Positions 41,319 through 49,535 of a stretch of DNA of 64,000 nucleotides are shown piece by piece (position 1 is the first letter of the stretch; each line of letters opens with the position of its first letter). The stretch lies in NCBI RefSeq assembly GCF_014656215.1, contig NZ_BNBZ01000005.1:247467-311466 (forward strand), given 5' to 3'. A program made the position numbers and the translations under genes. The notes below the pieces were generated by a model. It was not told the DNA's origin, ran no database searches, and worked only from the letters and a program-made list of their open reading frames with translations. Source of the stretch: Streptomyces zaomyceticus (GTDB lineage: Bacteria > Actinomycetota > Actinomycetes > Streptomycetales > Streptomycetaceae).

Positions 41319-42527
41319 CTACGTGCGCGGGACCCCGGGTCGCCCGCGACGGTCGTCCCGGCCCGCTCCGGTCTCCGGTGCGGCCAGCAGCTCTTCGGTG
41401 TGTTCGCCCAGGTGCGGGGGAGCGGCGCGGTACGTGGGCGGTGTGGCGTCGAGCCGGATCGGATGGGCGACCTGGCCCGGTCCTGCCGCGGACTCCGGGA
41501 CACGCGGGGCGAGTCCGAGCCGCTCGGCGAGGTCGAACGCGGCCGCCAGGTCGTTGATCGGTCCGCACGGCACCCCGGCCGAGGTGAGCTCCTCGAACCA
41601 GTCGTCGGCGGTACGGGTGCCCAGCGGGCCGGCGAGGGCCGCGACCAGCTCCTCCCGGTGGGCGACCCGGGCCGTGTTGGTGGTGAAGCGGGGGTCCTCG
41701 GCCAGCCCGGGAAGGCCGAGCCGCCCGCACAGGGCCCGGAACTGACGGTCGTTGCCGACGGCGAGGACCAGCGGCCGGTCCCGCGCCTCGAACACCTCGT
41801 ACGGGGCGATGCTCGGGTGCCGGTTGCCCATGGCGCGCGGCACGACCCCGGCCCCGAGGTGGGCGGCCGCCTGGTTGGTGAGCGCCGAGAGGAGGGAGGA
41901 GAGCAGGGAGGCCTCGACCCGCTGGCCCTCGCCGGTGTGCTCCCGGTGCCGGAGGGCGGCCAGCACACCGATGCCCGCGTGCAGCCCGGTGATGACGTCG
42001 ACCAGGGCGACCCCGGCCTTCGTCCCCTGCCCGTCCGGTTCGCCCGTCACGCTCATGAGGCCGCCCATGGCCTGGACGAGCAGGTCGTAGCCGGGCAGCC
42101 GGGCGCCCTCGGCGGTGCCGAAGCCGGTCACCGAGCAGTACACGAGCCCCGGGTTGGTCGCCCGTACGTCCTCGTACCCGAGGCCCAGCTTCTCCATCGT
42201 GCCCGGGCGGAAGTTCTCGACGAGTACGTCCGCGCGGTCCACGATCGCCCGTGCCGCCGCCAGGTCCTGGGGGTCCGTGAGATCGAGGGCGACGGAGCGC
42301 TTGTTCCGGTTCACCCCGAGGAAGTAGGTCGCCTCGCCGTCGGCGAACGGCGGTCCCCACGCGCGCGTGTCGTCGCCGGAGCCGGGGCGCTCGATCTTGA
42401 TCACGTCCGCGCCCAGGTCGGCGAGGAGCATCGTCATGTACGGCCCCGCGAGGACGCGGCCGAAGTCGGCGACGACGATCCCGGACAGGGCGCCCACCGT
42501 CGGTGCCCCCGGCTGATCTGCGCGCAT
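41319..42527 (-). CDS. CaiB/BaiF (class III) CoA-transferase, probably glutarate/dicarboxylate CoA-transferase
   Basis: A 402-residue class III CoA-transferase. DFGRVLAGPYMTMLLADLGADVIKIERPGSGD is the family N-terminal signature. The catalytic Asp lies in LPGYDLLVQAMGGLMSVTGEP, and the NFRPGTMEKLGL and GVALVDVITGLHAGIGVLAAL segments are typical. ATG 42527 is chosen because GGGAGAACGGA precedes it; GTG 42542 is an alternative. It is divergent from a glutaryl-CoA dehydrogenase. Animals use a related enzyme (SUGCT) to make glutaryl-CoA from succinyl-CoA, so a role in activating glutarate is a good inference. Confidence 0.9.
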   Translation of the reverse strand: MRADQPGAPTVGALSGIVVADFGRVLAGPYMTMLLADLGADVIKIERPGSGDDTRAWGPPFADGEATYFLGVNRNKRSVALDLTDPQDLAAARAIVDRADVLVENFRPGTMEKLGLGYEDVRATNPGLVYCSVTGFGTAEGARLPGYDLLVQAMGGLMSVTGEPDGQGTKAGVALVDVITGLHAGIGVLAALRHREHTGEGQRVEASLLSSLLSALTNQAAAHLGAGVVPRAMGNRHPSIAPYEVFEARDRPLVLAVGNDRQFRALCGRLGLPGLAEDPRFTTNTARVAHREELVAALAGPLGTRTADDWFEELTSAGVPCGPINDLAAAFDLAERLGLAPRVPESAAGPGQVAHPIRLDATPPTYRAAPPHLGEHTEELLAAPETGAGRDDRRGRPGVPRT

Positions 42528-42590
42528 TCCGTTCTCCCTCACTGGCGATCGGACTTGATCGGACCGTAGGACGCGGATACCGGATTTTCA

Positions 42591-42606
42591 ATACTGGATC
42601 CAATAT
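42591..42606. promoter_or_regulatory. Candidate FadR/GntR operator centred on GGATCC
   Basis: ATACTGGATCCAATAT is a near-perfect 16-bp palindrome (14 of 16 positions symmetric) in the 136-bp spacer between the CoA-transferase and glutaryl-CoA dehydrogenase genes. TTGGATCCAA-like cores are seen for FCD-type GntR regulators, and one such gene lies in the unit. Confidence 0.65.
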
Positions 42607-42663
42607 CCGATCTACGGCTACGCTTCTGCACGCCGAGTCGCCACAGCCGCCAGGAGGCCGTCC

Positions 42664-43863
42664 GTGAAGTCGTCGCAGTCGTCGTCGTCCAGCTCCGCCC
42701 CCGTCCACCCCTTCGACCTGCTCGCCGTCGACGGACTGCTGACCGACGAGGAGCGCGAGATCCGCCGCACCGTGCGCGCGGTCGCCGACCGCGAGCTGCG
42801 CCCGCACGTCGCCGGCTGGTTCGAGAAGGGCGAGATCCCCGCCCGGGAGCTCGCCCGCACTCTCGGCGGCATCGGTGTGCTCGGCATGCATCTGGAGGGC
42901 TACGGCTGCGCGGGCACCAACTCGGTCGCGTACGGACTCGCCTGTCTGGAGCTGGAGGCCGTCGACTCCGGGCTGCGGTCGCTCGTCTCCGTACAGGGCT
43001 CCCTCGCCATGTACGCGATCTGGAAGTTCGGCTCCGAGGAGCAGAAGCAGCGCTGGCTGCCGAAGATGGCGGCCGGCGAGTACATCGGCTGCTTCGGCCT
43101 CACGGAGCCCGACGCCGGCTCCGACCCGGGCGCCATGCGGACCCACGCCAAGCGGGACGGCTCCGACTGGATCCTCAACGGCACCAAGATGTGGATCACC
43201 AACGGTTCGGTGGCCGATGTCGCCGTCGTCTGGGCCCGCACCGAGGACGGAGTCCGGGGATTCCTCGTTCCGGCCGGCACCCCCGGGTTCAGCGCCCCGG
43301 AGATCAAGATGAAGCTGTCGCTGCGGGCGAGCGTCACCAGTGAGCTGGTCCTGGAGGACGTGCGTCTCCCCGCCGACGCGATGCTGCCGGAGGCCCGGGG
43401 CCTCTCGGGCCCGCTCGGCTGCCTCAACGAGGCCCGCTTCGGCATCGTCTTCGGTGCGCTCGGCGCCGCCCGCGACTGCCTGGAGACGGCGATCTCGTAC
43501 GCCCGCGACCGGATCGTCTTCGCGCGCTCCCTCGCCTCGTACCAGCTGACCCAGCAGAAGCTCGCCGACATGTCCGTCGAACTCGGCAAGGGCATGCTGC
43601 TGGCCCTCCACCTCGGGCGGCTCAAGGACGCGGGCGCGCTCACCGCCGAGCAGGTCAGCGTCGGCAAGCTGAACAACGTACGCGAGGCCATCGCCATCGC
43701 CCGCGAGTGCCGCACGATCCTGGGCGCCAACGGCATCACCCTGGAGTACCCGGTGCTGCGCCACGCCAACAACCTGGAATCGGTCCTGACCTACGAGGGC
43801 ACGAGCGAGGTCCACTCCCTGGTCATCGGCAAGGCGCTCACCGGCGAGCAGGCCTTCCGCTGA
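42664..43863 (+). CDS. gcdH: Acyl-CoA dehydrogenase, glutaryl-CoA dehydrogenase type
   Basis: A 399-residue flavoprotein from GTG 42664. SVQGSLAMYAIWKFGSEEQKQRWLPKMAAGEYIGCFGLTEPDAGSDP, present in shorter conserved pieces across about 115-165, together with KLSLRASVTSELVLEDVRLP and the catalytic-Glu region YEGTSEVHSLVIGKALTG, matches glutaryl-CoA dehydrogenase. It oxidises and decarboxylates glutaryl-CoA to crotonyl-CoA, passing electrons to ETF. The start has an AGGAGG-like GCCAGGAGGCCGTCC site upstream. With the divergent CoA-transferase and the FadR-type gene it forms a compact glutarate/lysine catabolic module. Confidence 0.9.
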   Translation: MKSSQSSSSSSAPVHPFDLLAVDGLLTDEEREIRRTVRAVADRELRPHVAGWFEKGEIPARELARTLGGIGVLGMHLEGYGCAGTNSVAYGLACLELEAVDSGLRSLVSVQGSLAMYAIWKFGSEEQKQRWLPKMAAGEYIGCFGLTEPDAGSDPGAMRTHAKRDGSDWILNGTKMWITNGSVADVAVVWARTEDGVRGFLVPAGTPGFSAPEIKMKLSLRASVTSELVLEDVRLPADAMLPEARGLSGPLGCLNEARFGIVFGALGAARDCLETAISYARDRIVFARSLASYQLTQQKLADMSVELGKGMLLALHLGRLKDAGALTAEQVSVGKLNNVREAIAIARECRTILGANGITLEYPVLRHANNLESVLTYEGTSEVHSLVIGKALTGEQAFR

Positions 43864-43935
43864 GCCGGCTGAGCCGAGTCGAACCGAGCCGAGCCGGCAG
43901 AGGCCGAGGCGGCATGGGCCGAGCCGGCAGGGCGC

Positions 43936-44439
43936 TCAGCCCGAGGTCACCCGGGCGACGAAGGCGTCCAGGTTGCCCGTGAGCCGGGCGACCTGCTCGT
44001 CGAGCGTGAGGGACTCCTCGTGGCGGCCGGCCCGCAGCTTCGGCTGCCGCTTGCCCCGGATGTACAGGGAACAGGCCAGGTCGGCGCAGAGATAGATGCC
44101 GACCGTGTTCCCCTCGCGGCCCCGGGCCCCGGCGAGGGGCGCGACGAGCAGCGTGACGCCCGAGGACGCGTGCCCGGTCAGGCAGACCTGGCACATGCTC
44201 GACTTCACGGCGCTGGTCCGGCCGGAGGCCGGCACCCGCAGGGTCACACCGACCGGCCCGTCCTCGCGGGGGACGACCAGATGCGCGCGGAGCGGTGCAC
44301 CCGGGTCGACCCAGCCGAGGAAGTCCAGCTCGTTCCAGGGGAGTTCGGAGAAGTCGAGCGGAAGCTTGAGGCGTGCCGCCTCACCCTTGGTGCAGTTGAC
44401 GAAGGACGAGCGGATCTGTTTGTCGGTCAGTGATTCCAC
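43936..44439 (-). CDS. FBP-domain treble-clef zinc-finger protein
   Basis: A 167-residue protein from GTG 44439. It begins ESLTDKQIRSSFVNCTKGEAARLKLP, the usual N-terminus of actinomycete FBP proteins, and has DFLGWVDPGAPLRA. The C-terminal zinc knuckle (about 88-135) has CQVC and LCADLACSLYIRGKRQP, four cysteines as in fibronectin-binding/elongation-factor-G-binding FBP domains. The Mycobacterium/Bacillus relative rescues EF-G from fusidic acid-stalled ribosomes, so a translation-rescue role is possible but unproven. It is convergent with glutaryl-CoA dehydrogenase. Confidence 0.88.
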   Translation of the reverse strand: MESLTDKQIRSSFVNCTKGEAARLKLPLDFSELPWNELDFLGWVDPGAPLRAHLVVPREDGPVGVTLRVPASGRTSAVKSSMCQVCLTGHASSGVTLLVAPLAGARGREGNTVGIYLCADLACSLYIRGKRQPKLRAGRHEESLTLDEQVARLTGNLDAFVARVTSG

Positions 44440-44525
44440 TCGGTGGACCGTACACGGACCCTTGCGCGCGGGCATCCCAATAACGGGGTGCCGCGGAAGC
44501 GGGCGGGTGGCCGCGCATGCTCCCC

Positions 44526-45995
44526 TCAGGCCACCCAGTCCGGCACCGCCGGGTCGCTGAAGAGGCCCGGGGCGCCGTCGAGGGCCGCCGCGAGACGCTC
44601 CGCCGCCGGCTCGTACACGTCCTCCGGAAGGGTGTAGGGGATGCGCAGCCGGTGCTCGTGGGTGCCGGGGTCCACACCGAACCGGGCACCGCCCTCCACC
44701 CGGACCCCGTGCCGCAGGGCGCGGGCCGCGAGGGCGGAGGAGCCCGGCCGGCCCAGATCGATCCAGAGGCTCATCCCGCCCGGCGGAACCGTCCACCGCC
44801 ACTCGGGCAGATGGCGCGCCAGGGCGGAGGTCAGCGCGTCCCGGCGCAGACGCAGTTCCTCGACGCGCTTCGGAAGGATCACGTCGAGGCGCTCCATGAG
44901 GGTGACGGCCACGAGCTGGTCCAGTACGGAACCGGACAGGTCGGCCGTGATCCGTACCCGCGCCAACTCGGTCACGACCTGCGAAGCGGCCCGCACCCAG
45001 CCGACCCGCAGACCGCCCCAGCAGCTCTTGCTCAACGAGCCGACGGAGACGATCTGCTCGCTGTCGCCGGCGGCGGCGGTCGCCGCGAAGGGCGGCGGCG
45101 CCGACACGTCCAGGGCGATGTCCGTCAGCGTCTCGTCCACCACCAGCCAGGTGCGGGTGGCCCGCGCCGCCCGGGCGATGTCCCGGCGCTGCTCCTGCGG
45201 CATCAGGTGGCCCGTCGGATTGTGGAAGTCCGGGATCAGATAGGCCAGACGCGGCGCGGTCTGCCTGAGTGCCGCGTCGACGAGCCCGGTGTCCCAGCCG
45301 GTCTCGGTGACCGGTACCGGAGTGATCCGGAGCATGCGGCCCCGCATCGCGTCGAGGGCGTTGGTGTACGAGGGGTTCTCGGCGAGGACCCGGTCACCGG
45401 CCCGGCCCAGCAGGGCGAGCACCAGGGACAGCGCCTGCTGCGCGCCCGTGGTGACGAGGATCTGTTCGGGGAGGGTCGGCAGGCCCCGGGCGGTGTACCG
45501 CTCGGCGACGGCCGCGCGCAGCGCGGGTAGCCCGTACGGGTGATAGCCCTGCGAGCCCGCGTAGCGGGGGAGCTCGGCCGAGGCCGCGGCGAGCGCGGCG
45601 GAGAGCTCCTCGGCCGGGGCCTCCGGCGCGGCCAGGGCGAGGTCGAGGGCCGCCCCCGCATCGCCGTGGAAGGCGCCGAGGGAGGTCGGCGCCTGGCCCT
45701 CCGGGAGCGCGGTCCAGGTGCCCGCGCCGCGCCTGCTGTGCGCGTAGCCGCTCTCCCGGAGCAGGTCGTACGCCCCGGTGACCGTCGTCCGGCTCACGGC
45801 CAGCACCGTGGCCAGCTCCCGCTCGGCCGGCAGTCGCAGCCGCAGGGCCACCCGCCCGTCGAGCAGGGCCTCGCGGACGGCCCGAGCGAGCTCGCGGTAG
45901 CCGAACCGGCCCTCGGGGGGCGGGCTGAGGAGCGACGCGAGCTGGCGGCCCGTCAGGGTTCGGTCCGCCGCGTGGACCACACGTGCCACTGCCAT
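44526..45995 (-). CDS. MocR-family GntR-aminotransferase fusion regulator
   Basis: A 489-residue protein. An N-terminal GntR winged HTH (about 20-90) reads RELARAVREALLDGRVALRLRLPAERELA, then VSRTTVTGAYDLL. It is joined to a fold-type-I aminotransferase domain (about 110-480) with the PLP lysine in VGSLSKSCWGGLRVGW. MocR proteins use PLP as sensor and control vitamin B6, GABA or membrane-protein genes. ATG 45995 is preferred because GAGGAG is 8-14 nt upstream; GTG 46004 overlaps that site. It is divergent from a small basic-protein gene, with an ATTGGC inverted repeat in between. Streptomycete MocR genes are often beside a YczE-type membrane gene; none is here. Confidence 0.92.
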   Translation of the reverse strand: MAVARVVHAADRTLTGRQLASLLSPPPEGRFGYRELARAVREALLDGRVALRLRLPAERELATVLAVSRTTVTGAYDLLRESGYAHSRRGAGTWTALPEGQAPTSLGAFHGDAGAALDLALAAPEAPAEELSAALAAASAELPRYAGSQGYHPYGLPALRAAVAERYTARGLPTLPEQILVTTGAQQALSLVLALLGRAGDRVLAENPSYTNALDAMRGRMLRITPVPVTETGWDTGLVDAALRQTAPRLAYLIPDFHNPTGHLMPQEQRRDIARAARATRTWLVVDETLTDIALDVSAPPPFAATAAAGDSEQIVSVGSLSKSCWGGLRVGWVRAASQVVTELARVRITADLSGSVLDQLVAVTLMERLDVILPKRVEELRLRRDALTSALARHLPEWRWTVPPGGMSLWIDLGRPGSSALAARALRHGVRVEGGARFGVDPGTHEHRLRIPYTLPEDVYEPAAERLAAALDGAPGLFSDPAVPDWVA

Positions 45996-46009
45996 GCCAA
46001 TCACTCCTC

Positions 46010-46033
46010 ATTGGCTCTGCTGTCCGGGCCAAT
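46010..46033. promoter_or_regulatory. ATTGGC-N12-GCCAAT inverted repeat
   Basis: Perfect 6-bp arms 12 bp apart, in the spacer between the MocR gene and the divergent small gene. MocR proteins often bind paired sites near their own promoter, so this is a candidate operator. Confidence 0.5.
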
Positions 46034-46095
46034 AAGGTTACAGACTCCTTCAAGTGGCCTGGTGGCCACCTACCGCAAGGGAGAGGAGACAGTCG

Positions 46096-46284
46096 ATGTC
46101 CGGACACTTCACCGACCGTGACGAGCGGATGTGGCAGCGGCGCGCGGAGGAGCGTCCGGCCCGGCCCCTGCCGCTCGGAACCTGGCTCCGGACCCTGCGC
46201 ATCGGCCTGAAGCCGCGGTCGGCCCCGCCGCCGCACCCGAGGCGGGCGACCGCCGTCGGCCCTCGCCCCTGCGAACCGGCGTGA
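46096..46284 (+). CDS. Small basic protein, divergent from MocR
   Basis: A 62-residue Arg/Pro-rich protein preceded by GAGAGGAGACAG, a strong ribosome site. It begins MSGHFTDRDERMWQRRAEERPARPLPL and ends in PRPCEPA; I count many Arg and Pro and one Cys. No domain is recognised. I believe it is real because of the ribosome site, the divergent regulator and the conserved-looking DRDERMWQRRAEERPARPLP start, which I recall as the N-terminus of YczE-like membrane proteins in related species. The membrane part is absent: after PCEPA a stop follows. It may therefore be a truncated YczE gene. Confidence 0.6.
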   Translation: MSGHFTDRDERMWQRRAEERPARPLPLGTWLRTLRIGLKPRSAPPPHPRRATAVGPRPCEPA

Positions 46285-46330
46285 CCGGCGCGACTGGCGC
46301 CCGACCGGCGACTCGGGCCGCGGGTCTCGA

Positions 46331-47812
46331 TCAGACCAACGGCTGACCGACCGCTCCGGCGGCGGACCACCGAGCCGCATCCTGCCCGGGGGCCGGGCCC
46401 GGGGCGGAGCCCGGGCTCGAGGCCGCGCCCGCCGGGGAACTGCCCGAGGCCGACTGGCTGGTGTTCAGGTCGGCCGATCCTTCGGTGACCGGAGCGGACT
46501 CCGGACCCGGCGACTGGGGCGGCGGCGACGAGTCGGGCGACTCGGGGGGCGAGGACGTGTCGGTCGACGGCGTCGTGTCCGAGGGGGGTGTCGACGGCGA
46601 GGACGTCGACGGCGCGGGGGAGAGCGTCGAGGGGCACGGCGACGGAGTGACGCCGTCGCTCGGCGTCGGGGTCTCCGTGCCCGTCACCGTCACGCACGGC
46701 ACCGGCGACGTCGAGGGCGCGGACGGGGACGTGGAGGTCGAGGTGGACGGGGACTTCGAAGGTGACTTGGTGGGCGGCGGAGGAGGCGGGGTCGGCTTGT
46801 CGTTCTTGCCGTGGTCGCCGTGCTGCCGGGCGAACCAGATGTCGTTCTGGGGGTCGTACACCACGAAGACGTTCACGACCGTCACGGAGGGAGCCACGAC
46901 GACCACCTGGTCGTTGCTGTAGCCCTGCCACGGCGTCCCCGTCGTCCGCGGGGACTTCTGCGCCACCGGCTCGGTCAGCGGGTTGCCGCAGGCGCAGCGC
47001 ACCCTGGGCACTCCGCGGCCGTCGACCAGGACGGCCGTTCCGGACTGGAGCACCGCCTGGTAGGTGGTGGCGGAGCCGTTCCGGAAGCCGTGGTTCGTCA
47101 CCCGGGTGTCGGCACGGAGCTGGAGCGGGGTCAGGGAACGGAGATAGCCCGGGACCTCGTTGGCGGAGAGACCCAGGACGGAGGCGAACGCGGTGTTCTT
47201 CTCGGGCTCGCCGGAGAGGTAGCGGACCTGCTGTTCCACGTCGCAGCTGGCCACGGACTGCGTCCCGCCGTAGAGACCGGGAGTCGAGCCCGACACCTCG
47301 GGGGTCGCCGAGGTGGTTCGGGGAGGCAGCGAGGCGGGCGAGGCGGAGGCGGTGTCGGCGCGCGCCGTCGACCGGGTGAACGGATCGGGGCCGGAGGCGG
47401 CGGCGTTCTGGAGGAACACCTCGCCGCCACCGGATCCCGCGGTGTCGCCCTTGTCGTCGGGGCGGTTGGTCAGGACGACGGCCAGGGCCGCGATAGCGAC
47501 CAGGATGGCGGTGACCGAGGCGACCTTGGGGACGGAGCGCCACCAGGGGCCCTTGTCGGGACCGCCGTTCCCGGGTGCGCCCGGGCCGCCGCCGCTGCCC
47601 GAACCGCCCGACGAACCGCCTGACGAGCCGCCGCCACCGGAACCGCCCGACGAGCCGCCGCCGCCCGAGCCGCCTCCCGAACCGCCGTGGGGCGGTCCTG
47701 GAGGCGGTGGGGGTCCGGCGTTCCCCGGGCGTGTGCTCGGGCCCGAGAGGGGGCCTGAGGGGGGACCTGCTGGGGGGACCGACGGAGGGCCGGACGGCGG
47801 GTGGGAAGTCAC
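46331..47812 (-). CDS. DUF6777 domain-containing protein
   Basis: A 493-residue protein from GTG 47812, which has AGAAAGGGA upstream; ATG 47842 would translate through that site. The N-terminus is Pro/Gly/Ser-rich (about 1-85), followed by a single membrane segment (about 98-118). The outer domain (about 145-330) is the DUF6777 region, with QSVASCDVEQQVRYLS, a CACGN motif and PSVTVVNVFVVYDPQND. The tail from 345 is almost entirely Pro/Ser/Thr and probably cell-wall-spanning or glycosylated. The function of DUF6777 is unknown. It is divergent from a streptophobe-type membrane protein, a pairing I recall as frequent in Streptomyces. Confidence 0.85.
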   Translation of the reverse strand: MTSHPPSGPPSVPPAGPPSGPLSGPSTRPGNAGPPPPPGPPHGGSGGGSGGGGSSGGSGGGGSSGGSSGGSGSGGGPGAPGNGGPDKGPWWRSVPKVASVTAILVAIAALAVVLTNRPDDKGDTAGSGGGEVFLQNAAASGPDPFTRSTARADTASASPASLPPRTTSATPEVSGSTPGLYGGTQSVASCDVEQQVRYLSGEPEKNTAFASVLGLSANEVPGYLRSLTPLQLRADTRVTNHGFRNGSATTYQAVLQSGTAVLVDGRGVPRVRCACGNPLTEPVAQKSPRTTGTPWQGYSNDQVVVVAPSVTVVNVFVVYDPQNDIWFARQHGDHGKNDKPTPPPPPPTKSPSKSPSTSTSTSPSAPSTSPVPCVTVTGTETPTPSDGVTPSPCPSTLSPAPSTSSPSTPPSDTTPSTDTSSPPESPDSSPPPQSPGPESAPVTEGSADLNTSQSASGSSPAGAASSPGSAPGPAPGQDAARWSAAGAVGQPLV

Positions 47813-47950
47813 GTTTTTCCCTTTCTTCCGTTCCGGGCCCATTGTGTGCGCCGAACGGTGCCCGCCCGCAAGCGGAGGCGCCCGGACGGCAGAGCACCCG
47901 GCGCCCGGCCGGATCCCGCCGCCGGTCGAGCGGGGCCGTCACCGAACACC

Positions 47951-48006
47951 GCGGCCGTCCGCCACCGACACCGCGGCCGACCGCCACCGACACTGCGGCC
48001 GACCGG
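47951..48006. repeat. 22-bp direct repeat, two and a half copies
   Basis: GCGGCCGNCCGCCACCGACAC-type units occupy 47951-47972, 47973-47994 and the partial copy 47995-48006. They lie in the divergent promoter region between the DUF6777 and streptophobe genes. Confidence 0.8.
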
Positions 48007-48028
48007 CGGCGGTACTAGCGTGGTCAGG

Positions 48029-49375
48029 GTGAGCAGTCGGCTCCCCACCTCCGCGCGGCCCGCCGCGACCTCCACCGGGCCCCTCGCCCGCGTCGGCCTC
48101 CAGGCCCTGGCCGCCGTCGTCGCCGGGTTCGTCGCGATGGGCGTCACCGCGGGCCTCGGCCTCTGGGCCGCGGGCGCGGCCGACCTTCCCGGCGGCTTCA
48201 CCGCCGTCCTCGCCGCCGTCGTCGTCATGGCCGCCGGCGGCAAGATCGAGCTCTCCGGCGATGCCGGCTCCCTCGCCGGAACCCAGGCCGAACTGACCGC
48301 CATGCCCCTCACCGTCACCCTGGTGGGCGCACTGGTCACCGGTTTCTGCTTTCTGCGCCCCCTGCGCCACCACGCCGTGGCCGGCACCCGCGAACTCCTG
48401 CTGCGCGCCGTGAGCACGGTCGTCCTCTGGCTGCTCGCGCTCGCGGGCGTCTCGGCCGTAGCCCGCCACGACTTCCCCCTGACCATCGGCGGCGGGGACG
48501 AGCAGGGCTCGCTCATGGACATCTTCGGCGAACTCCTCGACGCCGTGAACCCCACCGTGGGCTTCCGCACCGACGTCGGTCCGACGCTCTTCTACGGGCT
48601 GCTGTGGATCCTCGGCGTGCTCGTCGTCGCCCTGCTCGTCTCCCGCAGAACACCGCTGCCGGCCCGCCTCGTCCGCTACCACGAGCCCGTACGGCCCGCG
48701 GCGCACGCGATGCTTCTCCTGCTCCTCGCCTACGTGGTCGTCGGCCTGGTCATCGGCGTGGTCGTCGCGGCGACCAAGGGGCACGCCGCCGAGACCCTCG
48801 CCGTCCTCCTGCTCGGCCTGCCCAACGTCAGCTGGCTCGCCCTCGGAGTGGGCATCGGCGGCTCCTGGGAGGGCAGGGTCGACGGGCCCTTCGGCCTGCC
48901 CATGCCGCAGGTCCTCGACGCCGTCATGCGCCAGGGCGACGGCACGGGCGACAGTACGGACCTCTCGACGATCGACCTGAGCACCCTCGCCGCGCAGGAC
49001 GGCCGCGCCTGGTGGCTGCTTCCCGTCGCCGCCGTCCTCGTCCTCGCCGTGGCCTTCGTGGCCGCGGTCCGGTCCCCGGCCAGGACGAAGCTCTGGCAGC
49101 ACGCGCTGCATCTGGCGATCGCGTTCGCCCTGACCATGCTGGTCGTGGCTCCGCTGACCCTGGTCGAGGCCCGCTTCGGCCTCTCGGTCCTCGGCATCGG
49201 AGAGCTCGACTCCCTCGGCGGGGAAGTGATCCTGCGCCCCCACATCTGGAAGACGGTCGGCTTCGCCCTCCTCTGGGGCGCGTTCTTCGGCTTCCTCGGT
49301 GGCCTGCTCGCCACCCGGGTGCACCGCAAGGGCGAGGTGGAGCCCTCGAAGGGCCCCGCCGGCAAGGGCCCCTGA
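48029..49375 (+). CDS. Streptophobe-family integral membrane protein
   Basis: A 448-residue protein from GTG 48029 with about nine to ten hydrophobic segments across its length, joined by short loops, and a basic C-terminal tail. It includes LLGLPNVSWLALGVGIGGSWEG, a segment I recall from streptophobe proteins. This is an actinomycete family named only for hydrophobicity; no transport or enzymatic motif is visible. A TACTAG -10-like element only 15 bp upstream suggests a short or absent leader. It is divergent from DUF6777 and convergent with the kinase operon. Confidence 0.82.
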   Translation: MSSRLPTSARPAATSTGPLARVGLQALAAVVAGFVAMGVTAGLGLWAAGAADLPGGFTAVLAAVVVMAAGGKIELSGDAGSLAGTQAELTAMPLTVTLVGALVTGFCFLRPLRHHAVAGTRELLLRAVSTVVLWLLALAGVSAVARHDFPLTIGGGDEQGSLMDIFGELLDAVNPTVGFRTDVGPTLFYGLLWILGVLVVALLVSRRTPLPARLVRYHEPVRPAAHAMLLLLLAYVVVGLVIGVVVAATKGHAAETLAVLLLGLPNVSWLALGVGIGGSWEGRVDGPFGLPMPQVLDAVMRQGDGTGDSTDLSTIDLSTLAAQDGRAWWLLPVAAVLVLAVAFVAAVRSPARTKLWQHALHLAIAFALTMLVVAPLTLVEARFGLSVLGIGELDSLGGEVILRPHIWKTVGFALLWGAFFGFLGGLLATRVHRKGEVEPSKGPAGKGP

Positions 49376-49479
49376 GCAAGAGTGATCAACGACCCTGAGC
49401 AAGGCCCCTGAGCAAGAGTGAACGACAAGGGGCCGGGTGGGAAAGAGGGCCCCGGGGAGGCCGCCCGCAGGCGCCGCCG

Positions 49480-49535
49480 CCTACAGCTCCCGGAACACCG
49501 GCTTCGGCCTACAGCTCCCGGAACACCGGCCTCGC
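49480..49535. repeat. 28-bp tandem duplication at the 3' end of the kinase gene
   Basis: A 28-bp unit beginning CCTACAGCTCCCGGAACACC is present twice, at 49480-49507 and 49508-49535, differing at two or three bases at the end. It carries the last codons and stop of the kinase (minus strand, PVFREL then TAG), so the stop region is duplicated downstream. Confidence 0.85.

Noticed and set aside
41248..43815. An 855-codon minus-strand frame covering the glutaryl-CoA dehydrogenase gene
   Set aside because: Antisense artefact; the plus-strand product has complete acyl-CoA dehydrogenase signatures, and the minus text has no recognisable domain.
43868..43935. GAGCCG-rich stretch between glutaryl-CoA dehydrogenase and FBP genes considered as a tRNA or regulatory RNA
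   Set aside because: Only a simple GC repeat; no cloverleaf, T-loop or CCA-like end.
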